DNA of 55,325 bases from NCBI GenBank assembly GCA_049999725.1, contig JBNGIS010020695.1, positions 1-55,325 of the forward strand. Reading direction: 5' to 3'. Below are positions 23,074 through 32,420 of the stretch, piece by piece. This DNA comes from Haplomitrium mnioides. Lineage: Eukaryota > Marchantiophyta > Haplomitriopsida > Calobryales. The translations under genes were made by a program, and so were the position numbers. The notes beneath the pieces were generated by a model, which saw only the letters and a program-made list of their open reading frames with translations, searched no databases and was not told the origin of the DNA. The stretch's first letter is position 1. Each line of letters starts with the position of its first letter.

Positions 23074-23840
23074 TAATCTCGGCTTTCTAATCGATAATGT
23101 TCTCGTCATTGCTACAACTTTCAAATATGTGAATAACTTCTTGAGCATTCTCAAGATTTGAAGAAGGTTCTCAAATAGCATCATGAAGTAGATAACCTTT
23201 CTACAAAACCTTATATCTTGTGGATGTCGCCCTCGCTTGATAACTCTTTTTGCAAAAATGCGGACCACTTCAAATTCTTTATGATCATCAAGAACAATAG
23301 CTGGAGGAGGAAGTTGAACATGATTTGGAAAGGAAGATGGACTAGAAACAAAAGGTTTAAGTTTAGAGATATGAAACACAAGATGAATCTTCATATGAAG
23401 AGGGCGGTCAAGTTTAAGAGCAACAAGAGAAATAAATTGAGAAAGAGAGAAAGGACCAATCCAAGTAGGAAAAAACTTACAAACTTTAGTATCTAGAGAT
23501 AATGAGGAGATTGTGAGTAGGAAACATAACTTGGTCACCTAAAACATAAGAGCAATCACGATGACGGCTATCGCACATTGTTTTTGCCAATTTTGAGCAA
23601 TAGTAAGATGGTTGTGAGCATCTTGCAAGGAAGAAGATGAATGAGACAAAAAATATAAATACTTGAAACATTGGAAGAAGAAGGAGAAAGCCATTCATCT
23701 GGAACAAGAGGATGTTGACCCGAATTAACAAAGAAAGGAGAAAACCCAGTATTTGCTTGTTTAGAGTTGTTGTAGGCAAACTCCATAGATGGTAAGAAAC
23801 TACCCCAATCAGTATGATGAATATTGATGAAAGCCCAAAG
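23074..23840 (-). pseudogene. Chromovirus G integrase C-terminus and chromodomain
   Basis: On the minus strand from 23840: FINIHHTDWGSFLPSMEFAY, NNSKQANTGFSPFFVNSGQ, then FFPTWIGPFSLSQFISLVAL and HISKLKPFVSS. A chromodomain start (IVLDDHKEFEVVRIFAKRVI, about 23290-23350) follows; its second half is frameshifted. This directly continues the integrase segment that ends at 31170 on the other side of Copia-2. Confidence 0.85.
23836..23840. repeat. Target-site duplication of Copia-2, left copy (CAAAG)
   Basis: CAAAG lies directly before the TG of the 5' LTR and is repeated at 31170-31174 directly after the CA of the 3' LTR. Confidence 0.95.
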
Positions 23841-23962
23841 TGTTATAGGACTAGGATGAACCCTATATATAGATAGGGTTATGTACAACATTCGGGGGAA
23901 GTCCATCTATGAAGTAAAGTGCAGCGCTGTCTATTGCTGTGTGTCTCTCATCTACTACAACA
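23841..23962 (+). repeat. 5' LTR of Copia-2 (122 bp)
   Basis: It runs from TGTTATAGGACTAGG to CTACTACAACA. A 22-bp imperfect palindrome with 8-bp arms AACCCTAT/ATAGGGTT lies at 23859-23880 and contains the TATA-like TATATATAG. The LTR is very short for a plant copia element. Confidence 0.95.
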
Positions 23963-23979
23963 CGTTATCAGCACGAAGG
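23963..23979 (+). other. Primer-binding-like site of Copia-2
   Basis: CGTTATCAGCACGAAGG directly follows the 5' LTR. It shares TATCAG with the tRNA-iMet site TGGTATCAGAGC but is not a close match. The primer may be an internal part of a tRNA; this is not settled. Confidence 0.55.
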
Positions 23980-24326
23980 ACTCTACGAGATTTTTTTTTT
24001 CATGCAAACAGAGACTCACGACAAAGACATTGCAGGCACGACGTTCAGACCTCCAGCAAATTCTTTTTGTGAACGCACACTTATGGCCATTTTTCTCCAA
24101 TGCAACATTGCTCTGCGCCTACGACATTTCTCCTACCAACGTTATCATTTCCTTCTCCATTTTTTTTCCTAACCTTGCTAAACCCTTTTTTTTCTCTCGG
24201 AGGCGATTGATCGTGCATACAAACCGACTAGCGGACGTGAGCATTTCACAAAAAAAGGGGCTTGTTTTTCCCTTTACTCTACTTTTTTCTCTCCCTCCCC
24301 CCCCCCCCCCCCTTTTTTTTTTCCCT

Positions 24327-24540
24327 CCTGGTGCTCGCGGCGCTCTCTCTTTCCTTCTTCTTTGTCGACCGTGTGCCCGCGGCTGTTCCTTCTTCTTCGT
24401 CGACTTGGTGCCCGCGGTTGTTCCTTCTTCTTCGTCGACTTGGTGCCCCCGGATGTTCCTTCTTCTTCGTCGACCTGGTGCCCGCGGTTGTTCCTTCTTC
24501 TTCGTTGACATGGTGCCCGCGGCTGTCTTCTTCTTCTTTG
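24327..24540 (+). repeat. 35-bp tandem repeats in Copia-2 leader, set 1
   Basis: Five adjacent units of 35-36 bp start at 24364 (GTCGACTTGGTGCCCGCGGT followed by TGTTCCTTCTTCTTC), with a partial unit before them at 24327. Because 35 is not a multiple of three, the array is unlikely to encode a periodic protein. Confidence 0.93.
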
Positions 24541-24689
24541 TCGACCTTAGTGGCTTCCGAGGTTTAGCGCTTCCGTTGTTTCTTCTGTGGCTTGCAGTGT
24601 GGTCTCGCTCCTATTCTGATTCCCTTGTTGCAAGCAAATAGGGAGTCTGCCCCCACGCTTTTGCCCTTTTGTTGCTTTTGTCTCCTCCT

Positions 24690-24800
24690 TCATCGACTTG
24701 GTGCTCGCGGCTCTCATTTCTCCTCGTCGACCTGGTGCTCGCGGCTTTCTCTTCTTCCTCGTCAACCTGGTGCTCGCGGCTCTCTCTCTTCCTCGTCGAT
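24690..24800 (+). repeat. 34-35-bp tandem repeats in Copia-2 leader, set 2
   Basis: Three units of a diverged form (CGACCTGGTGCTCGCGGCTT followed by a CT-rich tail) lie about 150 bp after set 1. Copia-1 keeps one related CAACCTGGTGCTC segment at about 67-80. Confidence 0.9.
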
Positions 24801-25708
24801 AGCTCCTTCATTCGGTCAGAATCTCCTCTGGCTATGGTGAAGGAGAAAGGCCAATTGATCTGCGTAGTGCTTCCTCCTTTCCTAGTTTCAAAGGTTTTTC
24901 TCCTATTCGGCTCTATGCTATCTCCTCAAAGAGATGGTGAGGTGAGATCCTGACTACTCGTTTGGTGTGCTTGGGTTGTTGCATTCCCCTAACGATGCTC
25001 TGTGGTCTGGTTAGGGGCCGATTGGGCTGATCAGGGAAACTCTCTTTTCCCTCCCTCTGGTTTCTCCTTTGGCCCTTGTGTATTTGGAGGTTTGTCCCTC
25101 TCCTTGAGGTTGCATCTACAGTTCAGGTGATTTGGGGTCCTCCCTCTCTAGTTCGGGCCTATCCTACTCTCCCTGGTCATTAGGAACCTTGAAGTGCTGG
25201 AGATTTCTTGACCGACCCCCCCCCTTGCATGCTCGATTGTGCTCACTAGCTCCTCTGAAGGGTTCCTTCTTGAGTACTATCTTGCTAAGACCTTTTCCTC
25301 GCTAGACACCTCCTACTGACCCAAATCTGCAGGACAAAGTACAGTGGCGGACCGCAACTGACCGGGACAAGCGACGAGCAACGCCGACGACAACAACTTA
25401 TCCATTCAACATAGAAAATATTACAGGGCAGTTTCTAGTCCAGCCCTGCCAATTTTTTTTTCTCTAGCACATTTACTTTTCCTCTATTTTTTTTTCCTTT
25501 TTTTCAGTTCAGAGGATACTTCAATTTCATTTCATTCTTTTTTATTTCCCGCATTAAGAAGAGAACATAAACAAGTACCAGGATCTAAAACACACCCGCT
25601 ATACGCGGAGACCCGCAGTACAGATCATACTACGTACCCTAAAACACTGCAACACGCTCTGGACAGTTACCAAATCCAGAACGGCCGGACACTGGGAATC
25701 AACCAAAC

Positions 25709-27040
25709 ATGAACCCCGTCGGTTCATTAAAATTCCCAACACTAAAACTCGATGGATCGAACTACCAGTCATGGTCCTTGAACATTATCACGTACCTGAC
25801 ATCAAAGGGCATCCAAGATATCCTGACACACGACGAGGGCACAAACCCTCGCGACGCTGCTCGAGCCTTAATCCTCATCCGCCACCACATCGTGGAACCA
25901 CTCAAACTTCAATACCTGAATCACCACAACCCCATAATACTCTGGGAAGAACTCAAATTAAGATTCGACCATTTGACATCCATGTCACTCCTCGCAGCGA
26001 AACATGACTGGATAAACCTCCGCGTCCAAGATCACACATCGATTAAGAACTACAATAGCGAACTGTTCCGGATCGCCTCCCAGCTGGCCATATGCGGCCA
26101 CCATGTATCAGATGAAGAACAGATAGAGAAGACCCTATCAACATTCCCTATAAGCAACCTTATCTTGGCATCCCAATATCGCAACATGCGATTCACAAGA
26201 TACTTAGAGCTTATCGCATATATGCTCCTAGCCGAGAAACATCAAATACTACTCGTGGAGAACGCGAAAAAGCGACCTCCCGGTTCTGCTGCACCTCTCG
26301 CAAACCCCGAATCACACTTCACACAACACAATACACACCCTCCAAACCGTACTCGAGGACCTCACACAGGAAGAGGAAGAAGTAGCGGAAGAGGAAACCA
26401 CAGATTCAGGGGGAGTACAAAATACTCACATACCAACCGACCTCCACCTTTCACAAACAGAGATAAGAATAGCAAGCATTATACCTCCAACAGACCTGAG
26501 CATAGACCACGTCCATGGACACCAAGAGGTGGTCGACAACATATGCGCGACCAAAAACACTTCTCCCAACCGAGGAACACTCAGACCTCATGCTGCAGAT
26601 GCGGAACTCGAGGACATACACAATCAGTATGCCGAGTCCCTACACACCTGGTCAAACTGTACCAAAACAGTATCAGGTATTCACAACCTGAAGTCCATGG
26701 GAATCTCCTAGAAATCCCCGATGTCGACGACTACCCGACATATAACATGCATCCTGAGAGCCATACGATACAACATTTGGCTCCAACTCAGGCAGCAGAC
26801 CACTGCAACACATGCATTGTCGATAGCGGCTCCTCGCACACTATCCTACAGGATCGAAACCTCTTCTCTTTGATCACTCCTTCTTCTCGACAAATGACAA
26901 CTATCACCGGCCATAACCAAATAGAAGAAGGCTATGGCCCAGCCACCGTACGATTCCCAAACGAAACCATACTGAACATCCCTTCAGCCATATACGCACC
27001 CACAGCCACAAGGAACCTTATCAGCTTCCGAGATATCTGA
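25709..27040 (+). CDS. gag: Copia-2 Gag plus protease (open to a premature stop)
   Basis: An uninterrupted 443-residue frame. The N-terminal capsid-like part (residues 1-170) starts MNPVGSLKFPTLKLDGSNY. A basic, Arg/Gly/His-rich stretch covers about 190-290. One CCHC zinc knuckle (CCRCGTRGHTQSVC, DNA 26591-26632) should bind the element's RNA. The aspartic protease D-S-G is encoded at 26822-26830 (VDSGSSHTIL). The stop TGA at 27038-27040 falls where Copia-1 reads TGC CAA, so in an active relative the frame would run on into integrase. The start is chosen because the same ATG context opens gag in Copia-1 (458). Confidence 0.9.
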   Translation: MNPVGSLKFPTLKLDGSNYQSWSLNIITYLTSKGIQDILTHDEGTNPRDAARALILIRHHIVEPLKLQYLNHHNPIILWEELKLRFDHLTSMSLLAAKHDWINLRVQDHTSIKNYNSELFRIASQLAICGHHVSDEEQIEKTLSTFPISNLILASQYRNMRFTRYLELIAYMLLAEKHQILLVENAKKRPPGSAAPLANPESHFTQHNTHPPNRTRGPHTGRGRSSGRGNHRFRGSTKYSHTNRPPPFTNRDKNSKHYTSNRPEHRPRPWTPRGGRQHMRDQKHFSQPRNTQTSCCRCGTRGHTQSVCRVPTHLVKLYQNSIRYSQPEVHGNLLEIPDVDDYPTYNMHPESHTIQHLAPTQAADHCNTCIVDSGSSHTILQDRNLFSLITPSSRQMTTITGHNQIEEGYGPATVRFPNETILNIPSAIYAPTATRNLISFRDI

Positions 27041-27526
27041 CGAAACGGATATCACATTCAAACAGGAAGGACATCTAACACAAAAGTCTTACACATTATG
27101 CTACCGATAGGACTTAATATGCAAGTACAAGAAACCTTCCCATTGTCTCCACCCGGACTGTACATGACACACATTTATTCATACCTTACATCCTCGATAC
27201 GAATCTCGAATGCTCAACTTTGGCATAATCGACTCAGACACCCAGGCAAAGACATGTTTTACAGACTAAAAAATGACAGCATATGCATTCGTGACAACGT
27301 ACAACCGATATCCTCCACATCCTCATGCATGGCATGTGCATAAGGAAAACTTAAGATCGTACATCCAATACAGAAGACAACAAAACAAATCCCTCGATTC
27401 CTTGAACGGATCCATGTAGACGTTTGCAGACCCATTTATCCCCCATCCGGACCATTCAAATACTTTCTAGTAACCATTGATGCATCATCAAAATGGTCAC
27501 AAGTATCTCTACTCACAACCAAAAAT
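27041..27526 (+). pseudogene. pol: Copia-2 pre-integrase and integrase N-terminus
   Basis: The frame continues from gag-protease after the stop. A LWHNRLRHPGKDMFYRL block (GAG-pre-integrase, zinc-binding H and C residues) lies at about 27220-27270. A second stop, TAA, at 27341-27343 replaces the CAA that encodes Q in Copia-1. The first integrase aspartate lies in the IHVDVCRP block at about 27410-27433. Confidence 0.85.
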
Positions 27527-30202
27527 ATGGTATTCCCCAAACTACTCTCACAGATCCTAAAGCTAACCACGCAATTCCCCGAATACCCGATCCGAACTCT
27601 CAGAGTTGACAACGTCGACGAATTTTCATCTAAAACATTCGACAAATTCTGCACATCAACAGGCATAGATATCCAATACTTAGTACCTCACGTTCATTTC
27701 CAAAATGGGATAGCTGAATCGGCAATTAAATGTATACAACTTATCGCCCGACCGTTATTGCTGAACACGAGCCTTCCTACATCCGCATGGGGCCATGCCG
27801 TACTGCATGCAGCCACCCTAATAAAATTCAGACCATCAGCATTCAACAGTTACTCACCACACCGACTTGCGATAGGCATACCCGCCAACATTACACACCT
27901 CCGAACCTTCGGATGTCTGGTCATGGTACCAATCCTCGGCCTCAACCAAACCAAAATGGGACCACAACGTCAGAGAGGGATATATATTGGTTTTGAATCC
28001 CCATCAATAATTCGATACCTTGAACCCAGCACATCCGACGTTTTCAAATCACGATTCGCAGATTGCCAATTCTTTGAGGATACGTTCCCACCCTTAACAC
28101 AGGACACGTCTACCAACCCAACAACACATACAGAGGAATTGATATGGCATAAAAACTCGATCCTTCAACCTGATGCCAGAACAGGACAATCTGACTATGA
28201 AGTACAGAAAATACTTCACATCCAACAGACATTAGCCAAAACGCCAGACGCATTCAATGATATAGCATGTATTACCAAATCCCATATCGACGCAGCAAAT
28301 ACACCTGCAAGACTACAAAAAGAATCCAGACCTGCTACTGATATTGCACCCAAAGCCAAAAGAGGATGCCCGCTTGGCTCCAAAAATAAGCCGAAACCCG
28401 ACCAATCACATCACACCAATATCGACATATTACAAACCCAAGACAGAACATCCGACACGCTGAGATCAACAATTCCAGACAATGACGAGATATCCATCGA
28501 CTATTCGCATACCGGCCATATCTGGACAAGAGACAAAACAGACATAGACGACATGTTTGCCTACTCAGTATCTCAAAGTATAGATGACAATACACCAGAT
28601 CCCATCTCCGTACGGGACGCACAATTCAGACAGGACTGGCCACAATGGGAACAAGCGCTTAACTCAAAACTAGATTCTCTGATTCATCGCCAAGTTTTTG
28701 GCTCCATCACTCCAGCAACGCCCGACATGACTCTGACCGACTACAGATTCAGATTTGTCAGAAAAAGAAATGCAAAGGGCGACGTCACCAGATACAAGGC
28801 CAGACTCGTTGCAAAAGGATATACCCAAATACCTAGCAGAGACTACAACCTGACGTATTCACCCGTAATAAACTCCATTACATACAGATATATGATAACA
28901 TTCGCCATTCAACGGAACCTCATAATGCACATCATGGACGTTATTACAGCCTACCTGTACGACATACTTGACTCTCAGATCTATATGAAGGCACCTCCAG
29001 AACTCATATCAAGGTTATCATTTCACATTGAAGGGGAGAAGAAAACATCTGAGGTTGGACCTTTTGTCCCTCAATGCCAAACAGCTGAGGTTGGACCTTC
29101 TGTCCCTCACTGCAAAATGTATGAGGTTAGACCTTCTTTCCCTCACACACATAAATTTGCAACAGGACCTATAGTCCACAAATGGCTACAAAAGAAAGGA
29201 CCTATTGTCCTCATGACAAAGAGAAAGCGCCATACAATGAACAACATGCTTAACACTGCGATATCAGGACCTTTAGTCCAGCCAACACACTTGCTGAGCA
29301 TGCAGTCCAACAAAGGACCTTCAGTCCCATCAACATGCATGGCAGATTGGCAAAAGAAAGGACCTTCAGTCCAACCTGCAAATAAGCTGTACAAACACCA
29401 TGACAAGGGACCTTTAGTCCCACATCGATCATGTGTATATGGAAGTATTCCATCAACAAAGCATTCAGCAAATGCTACAAACATGGCATCAAATCGATCG
29501 GACCCTCAAATGGCAGTCCAGGTTATGAGATCAATGTATGGCCTCAAGCAAAGCGGCAGAAATTGGTATCAACGATTCAAATCAGAGATGATGGCAATGA
29601 ATTTTACAAATGATGACATTGCCCCGTGCCTATTCATGAAACAGGAAACACCAGAATACGTTATAGTGGCAATCTACGTAGATGATATCAACATTTTTGG
29701 GACACCATGCCTGACCTCCGACACTATTGAGAAACTGAAAAATATCTTTGAAATGCGAGATATTGGCAAACCTGACTTCTGCTTGGGAATACAATTCGAA
29801 CACTTACATGATGGCATTCTGATACACCAGTCAACTTACACATCAAAAATGCTAAAAAAATTCAACATGGAAAAAGCTCATCCAATGAGCACGCCTATGG
29901 AAATGAGATCCTCAGATCCCACAAAAGACATGATCTCCAAAAGGAAGGAAACAGAACCCACACTTGGACCAGAGAAGCCATACCTATCAGCCATAGGAGC
30001 ATTAATGTACCTTGCAAATCAGACCAGACCCGACATTGCTTTTGCTGTAAACCTACTGGCAAGACATAGCTCACAACCAACTATACGCCATTGGAATGGC
30101 ATAAAAAGAATTTTCAGATACCTGAAAGGCACTGTAGACATGGGTCTATTCTTCCCGAAAAATGCAGAAAATGACATCATTGGCTATGCTGATGCCGGAT
30201 AA
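27527..30202 (+). CDS. pol: Copia-2 Pol segment: integrase end, RT, RNase H start
   Basis: An 891-residue open frame, the longest in the window. It holds the integrase second D (LRVDNVDEF) and E (QNGIAESAIK), and the basic linker KAKRGCPLGSKNKPKPDQ. RT then follows: QVFGSITPATPDMTLTDYRF, YKARLVAKGYTQIPSRDY, an in-frame repeat insert at about residues 502-665, MRSMYGLKQSGRNWYQRF, and the catalytic YVDD at 29675-29686. RNase H begins at GYADAG, where a TAA at 30200-30202 replaces the TAC of Copia-1. That the repeat insert stays open over about 170 codons suggests it was present while the protein was under selection. Confidence 0.92.
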   Translation: MVFPKLLSQILKLTTQFPEYPIRTLRVDNVDEFSSKTFDKFCTSTGIDIQYLVPHVHFQNGIAESAIKCIQLIARPLLLNTSLPTSAWGHAVLHAATLIKFRPSAFNSYSPHRLAIGIPANITHLRTFGCLVMVPILGLNQTKMGPQRQRGIYIGFESPSIIRYLEPSTSDVFKSRFADCQFFEDTFPPLTQDTSTNPTTHTEELIWHKNSILQPDARTGQSDYEVQKILHIQQTLAKTPDAFNDIACITKSHIDAANTPARLQKESRPATDIAPKAKRGCPLGSKNKPKPDQSHHTNIDILQTQDRTSDTLRSTIPDNDEISIDYSHTGHIWTRDKTDIDDMFAYSVSQSIDDNTPDPISVRDAQFRQDWPQWEQALNSKLDSLIHRQVFGSITPATPDMTLTDYRFRFVRKRNAKGDVTRYKARLVAKGYTQIPSRDYNLTYSPVINSITYRYMITFAIQRNLIMHIMDVITAYLYDILDSQIYMKAPPELISRLSFHIEGEKKTSEVGPFVPQCQTAEVGPSVPHCKMYEVRPSFPHTHKFATGPIVHKWLQKKGPIVLMTKRKRHTMNNMLNTAISGPLVQPTHLLSMQSNKGPSVPSTCMADWQKKGPSVQPANKLYKHHDKGPLVPHRSCVYGSIPSTKHSANATNMASNRSDPQMAVQVMRSMYGLKQSGRNWYQRFKSEMMAMNFTNDDIAPCLFMKQETPEYVIVAIYVDDINIFGTPCLTSDTIEKLKNIFEMRDIGKPDFCLGIQFEHLHDGILIHQSTYTSKMLKKFNMEKAHPMSTPMEMRSSDPTKDMISKRKETEPTLGPEKPYLSAIGALMYLANQTRPDIAFAVNLLARHSSQPTIRHWNGIKRIFRYLKGTVDMGLFFPKNAENDIIGYADAG
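29030..29515 (+). repeat. In-frame GGACC-N-GTCC repeat insert inside Copia-2 RT
   Basis: Same position and design as 3745-4255. There are three (not four) tandem 36-nt units (SEVGPFVPQC-type), then dispersed GP-x-V copies such as ATGPIVHKWLQKKGP, SGPLVQP, KGPSVPS, KGPSVQP and KGPLVPH. No stop codon occurs in it. Confidence 0.9.
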
Positions 30203-30662
30203 TTATCTGACCCTGATGACACTAAATCACAAACAAGATATGTATTCCTTAAAAGGGGGTACAGCTATTTCATGGAAAAGCACAAAACAGACCATCACCA
30301 TAACCTCTACTAATCATGCCGAAATTATAGCCTTATACGAGGCTAGTAGAGAATGTATTTGGCTAAGACAGTTGATTGATCACATCAACTCTAATACTGG
30401 ACATCAACTTATACAATCACCTACAGTACTCTATGAAGATAACAGACCATGTGTTGAACAAATAGCCCAAGGCTTCATTAAAGGAGACAGAATCAAACAC
30501 ATTGCTCCTAAATTCTTCTATACTCATGAACAACTTGGTGAACAGATTAAGGTGCAATGGATACCAAGCAAAGACAATAGGGCTGACATTTTTATAAAAC
30601 CCCTACGTACACAAGGAATTGGTCTACGAAAATTATCTGAACTCAACAAAAAGCAAAATTGA
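30203..30662 (+). pseudogene. Copia-2 RNase H
   Basis: It continues RNase H after the stop at 30200. A run of AAAA near 30251, against AAA in Copia-1, shifts the frame by one. Downstream blocks WKSTKQTITITSTNHAEIIA, ASRECIWLRQLIDHINS, YEDNRPCVEQIAQGF and VQWIPSKDNRADIFIKP are intact up to KQN-stop at 30660. RNase H degrades the RNA strand during reverse transcription. Confidence 0.9.
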
Positions 30663-31037
30663 CATATCAATTTTATCTGATTCTGACTATTTTCAGATTT
30701 TATACCACGCTTTCTGTTATTGAGTAAACATGTTTTAAACATGTGATTTGTTTTACAAATACTCATGTGACACTACGTGCAACACTAATGATGTACACAT
30801 GTTTTCTATAAGACAAATGGTGGCTCAAACAAGTTGTCCATACAGATGCAAGAAGCACAACACCACAGCGACATTGACACACAATCTATTTTTGATTCTT
30901 ACATATGAATACCCTACACGTGGTGGCACTCTTTCCCTCAGAAGAAAGCAGGAGGGTTTTAATGAGACCACACATGTAGGAGTATATTGATACAGACTAG
31001 TCCTAGAATTGTGACTGATTCGATTAGAAGAATCGGT
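30663..31037 (+). other. 3' untranslated region of Copia-2
   Basis: Non-coding sequence aligns with 5429-5857 of Copia-1. The block GGTGGCACTCTTTCCCTCAG with AAGAAAGCAGGAGGG is strongly conserved between the copies, close to the polypurine tract, and may be a functional cis element. Confidence 0.7.
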
Positions 31038-31047
31038 CAAGGGGGAG
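31038..31047 (+). other. Polypurine tract of Copia-2
   Basis: AAGGGGGAG directly precedes the 3' LTR, as in Copia-1. Confidence 0.88.
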
Positions 31048-31169
31048 TGTTATAGGACTAGGATGAACCCTATATATAGATAGGGTTATGTACAACATTC
31101 AGAGGAAGTCCATCTATGAAGTAAAGTGCGGCGCTGTCTATTGCTGTGTGTCTCTCATCTACTACAACA
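31048..31169 (+). repeat. 3' LTR of Copia-2 (122 bp)
   Basis: Same length as the 5' LTR with three substitutions. The TATA-bearing palindrome is at 31066-31087. Confidence 0.95.
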
Positions 31170-31174
31170 CAAAG
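31170..31174. repeat. Target-site duplication of Copia-2, right copy (CAAAG)
   Basis: Identical to 23836-23840. Confidence 0.95.
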
Positions 31175-31960
31175 CATATTCTCCATAGTGTGATTAGCCA
31201 TTTGTCCATTTGTTTGAAGATGATAAGCAGTTGACATAAAGAGTTTGGTGCCTAAAAGTTTGAACAACTCTCGCCAAAACTTTTCGGCAAAACGCGGATG
31301 CCTATCAAATATTAATACCTTGGGTATTCCACGATGATGGAAGATAATATCAAACTAAATTTTTACCAATTGTCGAGCATCTATTGCATCCACCATCGGT
31401 GCTAAATGAATCTACTTGGTGAGCTTGTCCACAAACACCACAATGGCAGTAAACCCACGAGGTGTAGTTGGAAGTGAAGTGACAAGATGCAAACTTACGT
31501 GTTCTCAATGAGCAGTAGGAATTGGTAGTGGTTGAAGAAGTCTCGCTAGTTTTGGATCTGAAACCTTGTTTCGTTGACAACTTTCACATGAACAAAAAAA
31601 ACCACAAACATCTCGAGCCAAGTTAGGCCACCACAAAGAGTGTTGAAGCAACTCTATAGTATTATCTACTCCAAAATGCCATAAGATGAGAATGTTATGC
31701 ACTTCTTGTAAACAAGCCATTCGAAGCATATTATCTTATAGAACATATGTTTGATGACCTCGATACAGAATACCATCTTGAATGCAAAAAAATTGATACT
31801 CAGTATCATTGATGGCCAATTGTACCCGATTAAGACTTATAAAAGCATCTTCTTGTAGCTTTTGGCAATAACTCCCACTAATTGCCTCATCAAAATGTAG
31901 TATACTAATGTCAATGACCTCCATTGTATTGCTCAATTATTTGACCTTCTTGACAATGCA
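31170..31960 (-). pseudogene. Chromovirus G integrase, N-terminal part and core
   Basis: On the minus strand: ILYRGHQTYVL, then the zinc region MLRMACLQEVHNILILWHFG with LLQHSLWWPNLARDV and CSCESCQRNK (HHCC residues mostly kept) at about 31550-31730. The integrase core follows in broken frames, with a FVDKLT-type block near 31430, IPKVLIF-D near 31320, and LFMSTAYHLQTNGQMANHT up to the Copia-2 boundary at 31170. Confidence 0.85.
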
Positions 31961-32420
31961 TCAAGAATGGTGTGGACCCTTCCATGCTAGTGCTCTAGCT
32001 TGATATCTAAGAGTTGTAATTGATCCTCTCACTGGTGATGACAACTTGTCATATTTTCTAAATAGATTACTTGCAACAATGGCTTGTCATTTGTGCGCAT
32101 GAGCACAGGTTTTTTTAAAAGATAGTGTTTCCATACTTTGGTAGCATAAACTATTGCCAATTTCTCTCGATCCTTTGGAGAGTAATTTCTCTCTACCTCA
32201 TTTAATTGGTGTGACATGAAGGCAATTAGATGAAGTCCATTCTCAAACACTTGCCACAAAACTACTCAAATAACAAAATTAGAAGCATCAAAATCAACTA
32301 TACAATGTGTCTTTGGATCATATGGCTATAGACTAGGACAAGAAGAGACACCATCTTTGGGTTGTTGAAATGCCGCTTGCTTTTTGACGATCCATTGAAA
32401 CTTAACTTCTTTGCCTAGCA
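31961..32420 (-). pseudogene. Chromovirus G RNase H
   Basis: The minus-strand reading is KVKFQWIVKKQAAFQQ, CIVDFDASNFVI, FMSHQLNEVERNYSPKDREK, LAIVYATKVWKHYLLKKPVL and MRTNDKPLLQVIYLENM. This is the standard Ty3 RNase H order, with the catalytic D of VDFDAS present. Confidence 0.82.

Larger units (their letters stand above)
23980..25708 (+). other. Long untranslated leader of Copia-2
   Basis: About 1.75 kb lies between the primer-binding site and the gag ATG at 25709. It holds a C16-T10 homopolymer junction (24297-24322) and two sets of tandem GTCGAC-TGGTGC repeats. Its last 350 bp align with the Copia-1 leader. A 240-codon open frame (23919-24641) is a by-product of the repeats and not supported as a gene. 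Confidence 0.75.
23841..31169 (+). mobile_element. Ty1/copia retrotransposon Copia-2, complete, nested
   Basis: A 7.33-kb element with 122-bp LTRs, a leader of about 1.75 kb, gag-protease, integrase, RT and RNase H, a polypurine tract and a perfect 5-bp target duplication. It is the younger of the two family members: the LTRs differ at 3 of 122 positions by hand alignment. The insertion lies in the integrase of chromovirus G, in opposite orientation. Coding damage is light: stops at 27038, 27341 and 30200 and a one-base insertion near 30251. It is therefore probably immobile without help from another copy. Confidence 0.96.

Noticed and set aside
23919-24641. 240-codon plus-strand frame rich in Phe, Pro and Val
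   Set aside because: It spans the LTR end and the 35-bp leader repeats. The unit length is not a multiple of three and the frame is not kept in Copia-1, so it reads as a by-product of CT-rich repeats.
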